Source of the DNA: Hellea sp965224755 | GTDB lineage: Bacteria; Pseudomonadota; Alphaproteobacteria; Caulobacterales; Maricaulaceae | DNA length: 64,000 bases | Direction: 5' to 3' | NCBI GenBank assembly: GCA_965224755.1 | Contig: OZ245061.1 | Location: 2,675,247-2,739,246 of the forward strand | Shown: positions 1-8,154 of the stretch, piece after piece | How positions within the stretch are numbered: the first letter of the stretch is position 1 | How the letters are laid out: every line of letters starts with the position of its first letter | The notes under the pieces: model-generated | What the model was told of the DNA's origin: nothing | Databases searched by the model: none | The model's input: the letters and a program-made list of their open reading frames with translations, nothing else | Program-made: the position numbers and the translations under genes

Positions 1-731
1 GGTAGAATCTGCCCCATCCGAATACCAATAGAGACTGAATGAGCCCTATTGGCAGCATCGAGTTTACGCGAAATGCTTTTCATATGCATTTTTATGGCAT
101 CTTCGGTGATGCCAAGAATTTTACCAACTTCCCAATTGGTTTTACCTGCGGCAACATAATGAAGAACATCTATCTCCCTTACACTTAGGGCAATTGTACG
201 ATCCTCTTCCTTAGCATTTAACACGCGTAGCATTTGGGTGTAGCTATGAATGCAAACCAGCTCAATTTTCGCCAAATCTTCATTGGCAAATAAAGGCTTT
301 GGATGAACGAGAGAAATCAATCCCATTGGATAGCGCCCTACCATCACCGGAATAGCAACACCATCTTGCAATCCATATTCACTAGCTTCATCAATAATTT
401 TTTGACCGTAACGCGTAGCATATTCATAGGCCTCGCGCCATGTGAACGCACAGCGGCAACTTAGAGCGTAGCGCAAAACCGGGTCATGCATAATATAACC
501 CTTTTTAAACCACTGTTCCTGAAAATCGTCGGGGAAGTCAGCAATGCCAAAATTGCAGATAGGCTGGCCCAAGACTGTAGGGTTAATGATTTGACCAATA
601 CCGGCATGCGTAAAGCCCAACTGTTTTGAGAAACCGGATAGATGCGATAATATATCTTCGAGTGTTTCGCTCGTGCTTATATGCGATATTGTCGAAATAA
701 TATCAGCCACATATATATTATCGTTATTCAT
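1..731 (-). CDS. LuxR-family transcriptional regulator with autoinducer-binding domain (partial, 3' end outside window)
   Basis: I translated this directly: ATG at 729-731, open for 243 codons to the left edge with no stop. Residues about 20-165 resemble the autoinducer-binding domain (W74, D83-P84-V85, W98, then a glycine-rich strand region). Residues about 180-243 are a LuxR-type helix-turn-helix, with LSVREIDVL, AAGKTNWEVGKILGI and KSISRKLDAANRA. The segment between W74 and D83 is shorter than I remember for TraR/LuxR, so I cannot place every ligand residue. The class binds acyl-homoserine lactones or related signals and then DNA. No luxI-type synthase is visible, so it may be a LuxR solo. 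Only a few residues should be missing at the C-terminus. A perfect palindrome lies just upstream. Confidence 0.85.
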   Translation of the reverse strand, partial: MNNDNIYVADIISTISHISTSETLEDILSHLSGFSKQLGFTHAGIGQIINPTVLGQPICNFGIADFPDDFQEQWFKKGYIMHDPVLRYALSCRCAFTWREAYEYATRYGQKIIDEASEYGLQDGVAIPVMVGRYPMGLISLVHPKPLFANEDLAKIELVCIHSYTQMLRVLNAKEEDRTIALSVREIDVLHYVAAGKTNWEVGKILGITEDAIKMHMKSISRKLDAANRAHSVSIGIRMGQIL

Positions 732-749
732 AACAGCCCGTTATCCTTA

Positions 750-763
750 GCAGATTAATCTGC
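750..763. promoter_or_regulatory. Perfect 14-bp palindrome upstream of the LuxR-type gene
   Basis: GCAGATTAATCTGC is self-complementary and ends 18 bp before the LuxR-type start codon, with a possible ribosome site (AAGGAT on the minus strand) in between. Its place fits an operator, possibly for autoregulation. It does not match the lux-box consensus as I remember it, so the binding protein is unknown. Confidence 0.4.
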
Positions 764-839
764 AAATTACAAAATTTACACTACACTTTATAGACGCAAT
801 TTCAAACATTAACTCGCGTGCGCGACATTATGCAGCCTA

Positions 840-1175
840 TTATAGTTTCTCGTCAACAAGCTCCGTTAAAAAATGACGCCCATCCCGATCCTCAATTTCA
901 ATAATCCAGAGGTCAGGATCATCATCCAAACGCCGGTTGAGATAATAATCTATTTTTACCTCCTCATCCGGTCCCTTAGGGAGCCAAATACGCTCGCCCG
1001 CCATATTGCGCATGGGGCGGTATAAAACCGACATTCCGTCCCGGTAGCGCACTTTAACAAGACAAGCCCCTGCATCGCCGTCGCCTTTACGGATCACTGC
1101 GGCAAAAGCTCCGCCAATTTCAGCGCGGCGAATGAGGGCGGCGGCCCAGATTTCGGTTTTTAAATTCGCATTCAT
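840..1175 (-). CDS. DUF1491 family protein
   Basis: A 111-residue soluble protein beginning MNANLKTEIW, with the conserved start of the DUF1491 family (LIRRAEIGGAFAAVIRKGD, then an acidic C-terminal half with DPDLWIIEIED). The ATG at 1175 is chosen over an upstream start because AGGAAC lies just before it. The family is widespread in alphaproteobacteria and of unknown function; it has no signal peptide or membrane segment. It is transcribed divergently from the BcsB-like gene across about 110 bp that hold several inverted repeats. Confidence 0.8.
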   Translation of the reverse strand: MNANLKTEIWAAALIRRAEIGGAFAAVIRKGDGDAGACLVKVRYRDGMSVLYRPMRNMAGERIWLPKGPDEEVKIDYYLNRRLDDDPDLWIIEIEDRDGRHFLTELVDEKL

Positions 1176-1185
1176 AGTTCCTAAC

Positions 1186-1282
1186 TCTCTTAATGAGAGA
1201 AAAAAGCAAGAAAATTCGCCTTGCACCACCGCTCTGGCACTTTTCTTGCTCCGTTAGCCTCATATTAATCATGAGGCTACGG
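1186..1282. promoter_or_regulatory. Divergent promoter/leader region with three consecutive inverted repeats
   Basis: Three inverted repeats follow one another before the BcsB-like start at 1286. (a) TCTCT at 1186-1190 pairs with AGAGA at 1196-1200. (b) GCAAGAAAA at 1206-1214 pairs perfectly with TTTTCTTGC at 1241-1249. (c) CCGTTAGCCTCAT at 1251-1263 pairs with ATGAGGCTACGG at 1271-1282, with one bulged T. Repeat (c) takes in the AGG at 1274-1276 that would serve as Shine-Dalgarno for the ATG at 1286. If transcribed, the hairpin would hide the ribosome site; as DNA it could be an operator. Confidence 0.45.
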
Positions 1283-1285
1283 ACT

Positions 1286-3895
1286 ATGTTCCATTTTAAA
1301 AATTTTGCTTTCACGACCACCCTTTCCGCGTTGGTTTTATGTGCTGTAGCCCCCACAATGGCTCACGCCGCGAGCTATACCGACTTAAAATACCCGGTGC
1401 GCCAATCTGTGACCTATAAAGCCTCGTTTAACGATGTTGAGGATGTGTCCGCGCGGGTACTGGATTGGCGCAATCCGAGCATAGAATTCACCTTTGACAT
1501 CGCAGATAATGACTGGACGGATAGTCTTGAGCTTTTACTCAGCGCAGACCCGCTCGGAAAGGTCAATTCGTCATCGCCCATCATGGTGCAATTTAACAAC
1601 GGCAAACCGACCCCTATTTATACGCGCGGCCAAGGCTTTGATGCCCGTATCAAGCTTGATACGTCCCGTATTCGCCCGCGCCGCAATAAGGTAACTTTCA
1701 CCTATAAAGCCCCCGCAGGCGCGCAGTGCCTAACCCCGCAACAAGGCGGATGGCAGCTGAATTTCAAAGACAGCTTTATCGTTGTTAAGGCGCGCGCCAA
1801 ATCCCGTAATTACCAGCTTCGCGAGATTGAAAGCCGCCTCGCTAACGGCGCGATAGCGCCCAAAACTGTCAGTCTGCTGGCGCGCGGGCCGAATACGGCC
1901 AAACTTCAAGCCATGGCGGCGCAAGGCATTGGTCTGCGCATGGCCAAACTGCCGGAATTTAAAGTCACGCAAGGCCGTTCTGATTTTGAGGTCGTGCTCG
2001 GCACGCGCGCAAATCTTTATGGCCTTGTGACCGATAACGCCATTCTAAACGGCGAAGGCCCACGTGTTTTCGTACATGAAGGCCGCCCGATGCGGCTTGT
2101 CATCACCGGCGATACAGACGCCGAAGTCATGGCAACGGCGCAATCCTTCGCTGCCCATAAGCTGCCCATTGCCCGGCGCGCAAAAACCAGCCTCGGCGAA
2201 ATGAATATGCAATCTTCCTTTGCGCAAAACAAACCTCTCATCGACGGCACAAAAAAAATCAGCGAGATTGGCGGCATTTATTTTGGCGAAGGCTGGGGCC
2301 CGGCGCCCAAGGTCGTAAAATTCGATGTTAACGACCCGGCGGCGAGCCACGGCGAAATCCTGCTGCGTATTGCCAGTAACAAAAATGTTGCTGGCCATTC
2401 CCGTCTTTCGGTAAATTTGAACGGCCAATCTCTGGGGTTTGCAAAGCTTGATAAAGCCCGCAAATCTGTCGCTTTCAACATTCCGGAAGGCATGTTGCAA
2501 GGCACAGATAATATATTGACGTTAAGCCCGGAGCTAAATCCGGCGAAAGCCTCAGGCTGCCAGTTCACCGAAAATCTGCCCGGGTTTTATCTGGGTGATG
2601 GTTCCAAGATTAAAATCAAGGCTGATAGCGCCTCTCCCGTGACAGAGCTTAGCCGCTTTACCGCGACAGGCGCGCCGTTTTCTATCAATGAAGGCGAAGG
2701 CACTGTTGTTATTCTGCCAAGCACGTCTTCCAAGGATTACGCTGCCTCCTTAAAAGTACTGGCAAAACTAGCCCAATCTTCCGGTTCCGGCTGGACAAAC
2801 GCCAATTTTACGCGGTCTTCCAAAAACATTACGGCCGGCAAAAATGTGCTCGTCATCGGGGCGAATAATAACCTTGGTTCGGCTCTGCGCCAATCCGCGC
2901 CTAAGGCGCTTACAGCGGCGATTAAAGGCCAGACATTGGACGGCAATAGCCGCTTCACGGCAGAAATCGAGCGTTTTGCAAGTGCAGACACGGCGGCAAC
3001 AATGCAGCTCTATGCCGCCCGTCAATTGCAAAATAGCCGTATCCGTAGCGGCGGCGTGGCCGCGCTCTACCCGTCAAAATCTGGCAGTAAAGTCATGGGC
3101 GTCATCACCAATGGCGCGGGCATGTCTTTTTCCAATAGCGCCGCGCTGATGACCGAAACACGGCATTGGAACAAACTTGAAGGCAGCATTGCCCGCTGGA
3201 ACAGCTCTAATGTTCTGATGGCGCAAACAGCGGTTCATATGCCTGGTTTTATGGGGCCGAAGAGTGCTTCTAACGGGCCGAAGAGCTTTAACATGCCCGA
3301 ATTTACCCTGCCAGAATTTGAGGCTTTCGAATTTGGCGAGATTGATATGTCGTGGGCGAAAAACATCTTCAGCGAGGCCCGCGACGGCCTGGCAGGTCTA
3401 ACCAGCATGAATAAATCCGGGAAATCCGTAGCGCCAAAAGCGCAAACAATCCAAACGAAAGCCACTCCTAGCTTTGTCGAAACTGTGCAAAGGCCCAAAG
3501 CCTCTAAAGCAGCAAAAAAGACGGCGGCTAAACCCGCTATCCCGGCCCTGCGCGGGCGCTATGACGCGCCGAAACCCGCTCGAACACAGACATCAACCGC
3601 CGATAGAGTCGCGCAAACCAAGCTTTGGGTGAGCGCTACTTCGGGCTCTATCCGCGATAAATGGAATAATCTGGATCTAAAATCTTCCGTGCGCGACCTC
3701 CAAGGCAAAGCGCGGCCGATGGGAAATAAGATCAAAAGATTTTTCAGCCGCACAACCAATCCGGCAACCCAGACTGTGGCTTGGAGCGAAAAGAATATGA
3801 GCATCCCGGCCATGTTGTTAATTTTGGTCTTTGGCGCAATATTTTTGCTAATGGGATTATCCGGTCCGACATCCCGCCTCGGCGGACGGCACTGA
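1286..3895 (+). CDS. BcsB-like cellulose synthase regulatory subunit family protein
   Basis: An 869-residue secreted, C-terminally anchored protein. It starts at MFHFKNFAF with a signal peptide ending near AHA. The body has the doubled BcsB plan: two carbohydrate-binding-like beta domains, each ending in a cysteine motif (AQCLTPQQGGWQLNF and ASGCQFTENLPGFYLGDGS), each followed by a flavodoxin-like half. A Pro/Ala/Lys-rich linker of over 150 residues leads to one C-terminal membrane helix (IPAMLLILVFGAIFLLMG). BcsB guides nascent cellulose through the periplasm with the BcsA synthase. No bcsA, PilZ protein or other bcs gene is nearby, so it is an orphan and its glycan is unknown. An upstream in-frame start at 1193 was rejected because it would put a basic 31-residue extension before a good signal peptide. 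Confidence 0.72.
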   Translation: MFHFKNFAFTTTLSALVLCAVAPTMAHAASYTDLKYPVRQSVTYKASFNDVEDVSARVLDWRNPSIEFTFDIADNDWTDSLELLLSADPLGKVNSSSPIMVQFNNGKPTPIYTRGQGFDARIKLDTSRIRPRRNKVTFTYKAPAGAQCLTPQQGGWQLNFKDSFIVVKARAKSRNYQLREIESRLANGAIAPKTVSLLARGPNTAKLQAMAAQGIGLRMAKLPEFKVTQGRSDFEVVLGTRANLYGLVTDNAILNGEGPRVFVHEGRPMRLVITGDTDAEVMATAQSFAAHKLPIARRAKTSLGEMNMQSSFAQNKPLIDGTKKISEIGGIYFGEGWGPAPKVVKFDVNDPAASHGEILLRIASNKNVAGHSRLSVNLNGQSLGFAKLDKARKSVAFNIPEGMLQGTDNILTLSPELNPAKASGCQFTENLPGFYLGDGSKIKIKADSASPVTELSRFTATGAPFSINEGEGTVVILPSTSSKDYAASLKVLAKLAQSSGSGWTNANFTRSSKNITAGKNVLVIGANNNLGSALRQSAPKALTAAIKGQTLDGNSRFTAEIERFASADTAATMQLYAARQLQNSRIRSGGVAALYPSKSGSKVMGVITNGAGMSFSNSAALMTETRHWNKLEGSIARWNSSNVLMAQTAVHMPGFMGPKSASNGPKSFNMPEFTLPEFEAFEFGEIDMSWAKNIFSEARDGLAGLTSMNKSGKSVAPKAQTIQTKATPSFVETVQRPKASKAAKKTAAKPAIPALRGRYDAPKPARTQTSTADRVAQTKLWVSATSGSIRDKWNNLDLKSSVRDLQGKARPMGNKIKRFFSRTTNPATQTVAWSEKNMSIPAMLLILVFGAIFLLMGLSGPTSRLGGRH

Positions 3896-3913
3896 TAAGG
3901 GGCCCTAACTCTC

Positions 3914-4029
3914 CTGTCATTCCGGGGCCCGGAGGGAACCCGGAAGGTCGAACCTCTGGGAGCTCGCTTTTCGTTCAACACACAACCTCGCGAACTTCCG
4001 GGTTCTGCTGCGCAGCCCCGGAATGACAG
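3914..4029. repeat. MITE/REP-like palindromic repeat, 116 bp
   Basis: CTGTCATTCCGGGGC at 3914-3928 is the exact reverse complement of 4015-4029. A second, inner pair is GAACCCGGAAG at 3936-3946 against CTTCCGGGTTC at 3995-4005. The whole unit can fold into a long stem with side loops. It lies between the convergent stops of the BcsB-like gene and the kinase, so it could also end both transcripts. Dispersed repeats with TCATTCCGGG termini are familiar from proteobacterial genomes; this is the only copy I found in the window. Confidence 0.7.
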
Positions 4030-4046
4030 ATTAATATGGCTGGAAC

Positions 4047-5651
4047 CTATTGGACGCGGCTAAGCGGTAGGAAGATATCGACCGTTGTTCCTGCGTCCGG
4101 CTGGCTGGCAATGGCGAAGCGCCCGCCATGCAGCTCGGTCAGGGATTTTACGAGGTTAAGGCCGAGCCCCGTGCCGCGCTCCTCCACCATCCGCGCGCTG
4201 GCGGCTTGGTTATAAGGTTCGCCCAAAGTTTCCAGATCCTCAGCGCTGATACCCACACCGTGATCGCTAACCGTGAGGTTAAGCGTATCGCCCGCCGATT
4301 TAGCGGCGATAACAACACGCCCGCCTTTATGCGAAAATTTAATCGCATTGGAGAGCAGGTTTAGTAAAATTTGGCGTACGGCCTTGCGGTCAGCTTCAAT
4401 CAGTAGCGGATCATCATCCGTTATTTCGATGTCCATTTGCACGGCGGCGGCATCTGCCATGGGGCGGATCATTTTGACCGTGCTACGAACGACATCGGCA
4501 GCATCGAAACTATTATATTGTAGTTCGAATTTACCGGCTTCTATTTTTGACATATCCAAAACATCGCCGATCAAATCCAGCATATGCTGGCCGCTATCAT
4601 GGATAAGGTCGGCATATTCGGCATATTTTCCCGGCAATGGCCCGAAGAGCCGCGAACGCATCATGTCTGAAAATCCAATGATCGCGTTAAGCGGCGTGCG
4701 CAATTCGTGGCTCACCCCGGCAAAGAACAGGGATTTATCGCCCGTCTCTTTCTCGGCCATAGCATGGGAGCGGCGCAGGGCTTCAACACGAAATTCCTGC
4801 TCTGATGTATCTTGCGCGTGAAAGATGAACCCGCCGCCGGATAAAGGCGTAATCACACTATCCATATATGTAATCTTATCGCCCTCATACCGCGTCTCGA
4901 TTCGCAAGCTTTGGCGTTCACGGCTCGCGCGGGCGCGTTTTAACCTATCACTCAAATCTGATTGCGTCTCCGCGTCATGACCAAAGAGATTGGAAAAGAC
5001 AAGCCCTCCTGCTTTTTCTGCAAGGCCGAACATGTCTCGGCTCTCAGCATTGGCCGTAACCAATCTGTCGGCCTCGTCAAATTGCATAACCCCGCCGCTG
5101 ACAGCGTCAAAAACTCTGCCGACTTCAATCAATGGGGCCGAAACAGCCTTTGGGTTTTTAGAGCTGGCCGCGCCAAACATCGTCGAAACCAGCAAGCCAA
5201 TTGTGGCAATCAAGCCGGCCTGTTGCCCCCAGAGTGATTGCGTTTTGGTGGTCAGGGCTTCGGGAATATAGCCTTGCTGGCCAGCATAATAGAGGAGCGC
5301 GGCAAAAATCGCGGCCATAACCATGGCTTCGACGACTTTTTCTTTCTCAAACAAGGCCGCCGCAGCCGGCGCGCAAAGAAACAAAACAGCCATCGGGACA
5401 AATGCGATGGAGACGCAAGCAACGATGGCCAGAGCCAGCCAAGCAAAGATCACCAATAATTGCGCCCATTCCCTCCGCATAACGGGGGAGAGTAAAAGAC
5501 TGATACAGGCGGGCACAGCCGCCAGAGCCGCCAGAGGCCATATCGCCGCCATATCCACGCCTTTGACCATAGCGCCGAGGAAGGCCGCGCCTATGGCGGC
5601 CAGCCATATCAGGCTCGGCATAATCAGGCCATTATGGGACGTGCGTGTCAT
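4047..5651 (-). CDS. DivJ/PleC-like membrane sensor histidine kinase
   Basis: A 534-residue kinase. Residues 1-160 hold about six hydrophobic segments, followed by a PAS-like region (about 175-285). The HisKA domain carries the phosphoacceptor in SHELRTPLNAIIGFSDMM (H315), followed by a stretch with LIGDVLDMSKIEAGKFEL. The HATPase domain has its N box at NLLSNAIKF (N435), DHGVGIS (463) and GTGLGL (493). The HisKA segment is typical of the alphaproteobacterial DivJ/PleC group that phosphorylates DivK, and the multi-pass N-terminus favours DivJ. No response regulator is adjacent, as expected for that group. The exact orthologue is not certain. Confidence 0.8.
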   Translation of the reverse strand: MTRTSHNGLIMPSLIWLAAIGAAFLGAMVKGVDMAAIWPLAALAAVPACISLLLSPVMRREWAQLLVIFAWLALAIVACVSIAFVPMAVLFLCAPAAAALFEKEKVVEAMVMAAIFAALLYYAGQQGYIPEALTTKTQSLWGQQAGLIATIGLLVSTMFGAASSKNPKAVSAPLIEVGRVFDAVSGGVMQFDEADRLVTANAESRDMFGLAEKAGGLVFSNLFGHDAETQSDLSDRLKRARASRERQSLRIETRYEGDKITYMDSVITPLSGGGFIFHAQDTSEQEFRVEALRRSHAMAEKETGDKSLFFAGVSHELRTPLNAIIGFSDMMRSRLFGPLPGKYAEYADLIHDSGQHMLDLIGDVLDMSKIEAGKFELQYNSFDAADVVRSTVKMIRPMADAAAVQMDIEITDDDPLLIEADRKAVRQILLNLLSNAIKFSHKGGRVVIAAKSAGDTLNLTVSDHGVGISAEDLETLGEPYNQAASARMVEERGTGLGLNLVKSLTELHGGRFAIASQPDAGTTVDIFLPLSRVQ

Positions 5652-5816
5652 CGAAACTGTAATCCTTGTTGCTATAACATTGTATTAGATAAGTAGATTT
5701 AGCACAAAGCCAGCCTTTTCCCGTCATAAGGGGAAATTAATACATTTATTCACCCAAGCCCATATGATCCGATTCTGGCGCTTGCAGAACCCGCTTCCCC
5801 TCTCTATCTGGGAAAC

Positions 5817-6230
5817 ATGAGCTATCCGCAAAACATACAGGACATGATCGACGATTTCGCCTTCTTAGATGACTGGGAAGACCGCTATATGCATGTCATT
5901 GATATGGGCAAGGCTTTGGCCCCGCTTACGCCGGATGAAAAGTCCCCCGAGAACAAAGTCAAGGGCTGCGTCAGTCAGGTCTGGCTGGTCACGGAGCGCG
6001 GCGAGAGCGGTGATCCTATCCTCATCTTTCGCGGTGATAGCGATGCCCATATCGTCAAAGGCCTTGTCGCCATCACGCTTAAAATATTTTCGGGCCGTAA
6101 AGCCTCAGAGATTCGGGCCTTGGAGGCCGGAGCTATTCTGGCCGAATTGGGACTAGAAGAACATATCTCGCCCCAACGCGCCAACGGGCTAAGAGCGATG
6201 CTAGGCCGGATTAAGGCGGAGGCGGCTTAG
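5817..6230 (+). CDS. sufE: SufE cysteine desulfuration protein
   Basis: A 137-residue cytosolic protein that accepts persulfide sulfur from the desulfurase SufS for iron-sulfur cluster assembly. The catalytic cysteine is C51 in KGCVSQVW, the family hallmark. The start of the SufE fold (DDFAFLDDWEDRYMHVIDMGK) and the C-terminal FSGRKASEI helix are also present, and the length is normal. It stands alone, away from any suf operon, which is common in this class. Its stop codon overlaps the end of the convergent membrane-protein gene by 4 bp. Confidence 0.93.
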   Translation: MSYPQNIQDMIDDFAFLDDWEDRYMHVIDMGKALAPLTPDEKSPENKVKGCVSQVWLVTERGESGDPILIFRGDSDAHIVKGLVAITLKIFSGRKASEIRALEAGAILAELGLEEHISPQRANGLRAMLGRIKAEAA

Positions 6231-7054
6231 TCAAAGACGGCGGCTAGGCTTTCGGCCCCAATACCTTCGCGGATTTGGCGAAGTTCGTAATAAACAGCCG
6301 CAACCCCGGCGGCGCCAATCATTGTCGATATAGCCTGCGCCAGCGCAGAAAAAACAGCATTGGCAAAATGGAACGCCGTCGATCCACCTTCCAGCAATAC
6401 GGTTGTCGGGTCCCCGGCAATAAGCGTAAACGCGCCTAATATTGCCCCTATAATACTAGATATCACCGTAATGATAATCCAGAGCAACAATATCCAACGT
6501 TTATAGCCCGAAGTTAATTGCCAGCTTCGCGAGATGGACTCCGTGATAGATTTTCCTTCGACAATCAAAATCGGCGCCGCAATTGACCACCCCAGCGCGA
6601 TGAGAATGCCCGGAACAATTAACAGCAAGAACCCGCCCATCATGGCAAGGCCATAAAGAATGCCAAGTCCGAGCAAGGGGAAAAAATAGCGCAATCCAAT
6701 CCGGGCCGACTCGCCAAATGAAGCGCGCTGGCCGTTAAAATCCGCGATAGAGGCGTAAATTAATGCGCCCTGCAATATAACACTGCCGATGAGAACAACA
6801 ATGACAGTCACAAAAGTAATGACAAGAAACCCGCCCATATAAGCCGTGTTGATTTCATCTCCATTGAGCATGCCGCCGTTCAAGCCCAAAAATATCGGCA
6901 ATAGGCCGACAATAAACATTGGCAGGCCGACAATCAGGAGCGAGGCCAGAAAAAAGGTCGCAAAATTGTTCTTAATTGCCGCAAATGTGCGGTTGATAAC
7001 GCGTCCAATATCAAATTCCGGCTTGGGCGCAGCGTAATCTATCGTATCGGCCAT
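6227..7054 (-). CDS. Multi-pass membrane protein (glycerophosphodiesterase membrane-domain-like)
   Basis: 275 residues with about six hydrophobic helices after a short N-terminal region, FDIGRVINRTFAAIKNNFATFF. The pattern of a conserved amphipathic start, long glycine- and isoleucine-rich helices and an ESISRSWQLTSGYKRWILL motif resembles the GPDPase membrane-domain/YciC-type integral proteins, whose role is unknown. It is the last gene of the minus-strand run that begins with the HNH gene, 9 bp after the phosphatase. There is no enzymatic domain, so only a structural label is justified. Confidence 0.6.
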   Translation of the reverse strand: MADTIDYAAPKPEFDIGRVINRTFAAIKNNFATFFLASLLIVGLPMFIVGLLPIFLGLNGGMLNGDEINTAYMGGFLVITFVTVIVVLIGSVILQGALIYASIADFNGQRASFGESARIGLRYFFPLLGLGILYGLAMMGGFLLLIVPGILIALGWSIAAPILIVEGKSITESISRSWQLTSGYKRWILLLWIIITVISSIIGAILGAFTLIAGDPTTVLLEGGSTAFHFANAVFSALAQAISTMIGAAGVAAVYYELRQIREGIGAESLAAVFD

Positions 7055-7063
7055 GGGCTCTCT

Positions 7064-7573
7064 CTAATCTCCGTAACGCTGAATTTCGCTCTCTATTTTA
7101 TCAGCATAGCGGCTTACAATATAAAGCCGGTCATATTCTGTGGCTTCAATAATAGGCTCCCCGCCCTCACCGCCGAGAGCTTCTGCCAAAGCCGGCGTTG
7201 TATTGGAATGACCGACGACCAAAATATGTCCGGTTTGACCCAATAGCCCATCGGCAAATTCCGATAAAAGTCCCGGATTATAGAGGTCTACAGACAGGCC
7301 TTTATCGCGCGCAATAGGCGCGGCGGTATCGCGCGTGCGCCGGTAATCAGAGGAATAAACCGCCGTAAGCGAAACATCTTTCAAACGCGCTTGTAAATCC
7401 CGCGCGCGTTTCTCGCCGACTTCAGTCAAAGCCGGGTCAGGCTTCTCCGCCGTCTTCTCGGCATGGCGAACAAGATAATAGACGGCGTCGGGCACAGTTT
7501 CTTTGGGCACGCAGCCTGCCAGAAAAAGAAATGAGAGAAACCCTAAGGCGCAATATTTCAATAGTTTTGTCAT
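7064..7573 (-). CDS. Histidine phosphatase superfamily lipoprotein
   Basis: A 169-residue protein with an N-terminal lipobox (LFLAGC, Cys21). The phosphoglycerate-mutase-type core has the catalytic motif YYLVRHAEKT (an RHA rather than RHG variant), YSSDYRRTRDTA and the second histidine in VVGHSNT. These short periplasmic members remove phosphate from an unknown substrate. The start at 7573 (MTKLLKYC) overlaps the NnrU stop by 4 bp; a longer reading from 7663 would destroy the signal sequence. Confidence 0.82.
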   Translation of the reverse strand: MTKLLKYCALGFLSFLFLAGCVPKETVPDAVYYLVRHAEKTAEKPDPALTEVGEKRARDLQARLKDVSLTAVYSSDYRRTRDTAAPIARDKGLSVDLYNPGLLSEFADGLLGQTGHILVVGHSNTTPALAEALGGEGGEPIIEATEYDRLYIVSRYADKIESEIQRYGD

Positions 7574-8154
7574 ATCACACCAACTCCAAATAATAATACA
7601 TGACCGCCCATAAACAGTAAAACGTATAGGCCAAGCCCGATGATAATGGCCAGCCCATCCCATTTAGCGGACGGCAAGACAGACGGCAAGACAGATGTTT
7701 GCGGCGGTGCGGCGCGGCGTTTCACCGCGATACGGTCAATCACAGCATAGGCAAGGAACAGGCCAAAAAGAATAACCGCATTTAGCTCGCCATTAGAAAG
7801 CAAATGCCCGAGCGCCCAGATTTTAACAGAGACTAACATCGGATGTTTCAGCCGCGCCTTAATATGCCCAGCGGGCATTTGCGATGCGGCGAGGAATATC
7901 AGGGCCAGCAGCATGAGGATATAATTGACCGACGGGCCCCATGATGGCGGCGTGTAAATTTCGGGCGACGGCCGCATTTGTATATAACCCATAATCAACA
8001 TGACAAAACCAGCCAGAGAGATCAGTGAATAAAGTCCCATATATTTGACAAAACCAAGTGTCTCGCGCAAATCTTTCCCCGGCGCGCGGCTGCGAAATAT
8101 ACTATAAAAATGCGGGATAAAAAAAACAGCCAGACCTATAAGAAACAAACTCAT
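7570..8154 (-). CDS. NnrU family membrane protein
   Basis: 194 residues with five or six membrane helices. The NnrU hallmark is in the middle: AGHIKARLKHPMLVSVKIWA, then HLLSNGEL, the conserved His/Asn-containing loop. The family was named from a nitrite/nitric oxide reductase locus and is related to isoprenylcysteine methyltransferase-like folds; no denitrification gene is present here. A 12-bp tandem duplication near 7673-7696 produces a repeated SVLP before the last helix. It overlaps both neighbours by 4 bp, so translation is probably coupled. Confidence 0.8.
   Translation of the reverse strand: MSLFLIGLAVFFIPHFYSIFRSRAPGKDLRETLGFVKYMGLYSLISLAGFVMLIMGYIQMRPSPEIYTPPSWGPSVNYILMLLALIFLAASQMPAGHIKARLKHPMLVSVKIWALGHLLSNGELNAVILFGLFLAYAVIDRIAVKRRAAPPQTSVLPSVLPSAKWDGLAIIIGLGLYVLLFMGGHVLLFGVGVI

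Noticed and set aside
7673..7696. Tandem 12-bp repeat inside the nnrU gene
   Set aside because: In frame, two units only, giving a short repeated peptide; ordinary slippage rather than a functional array.
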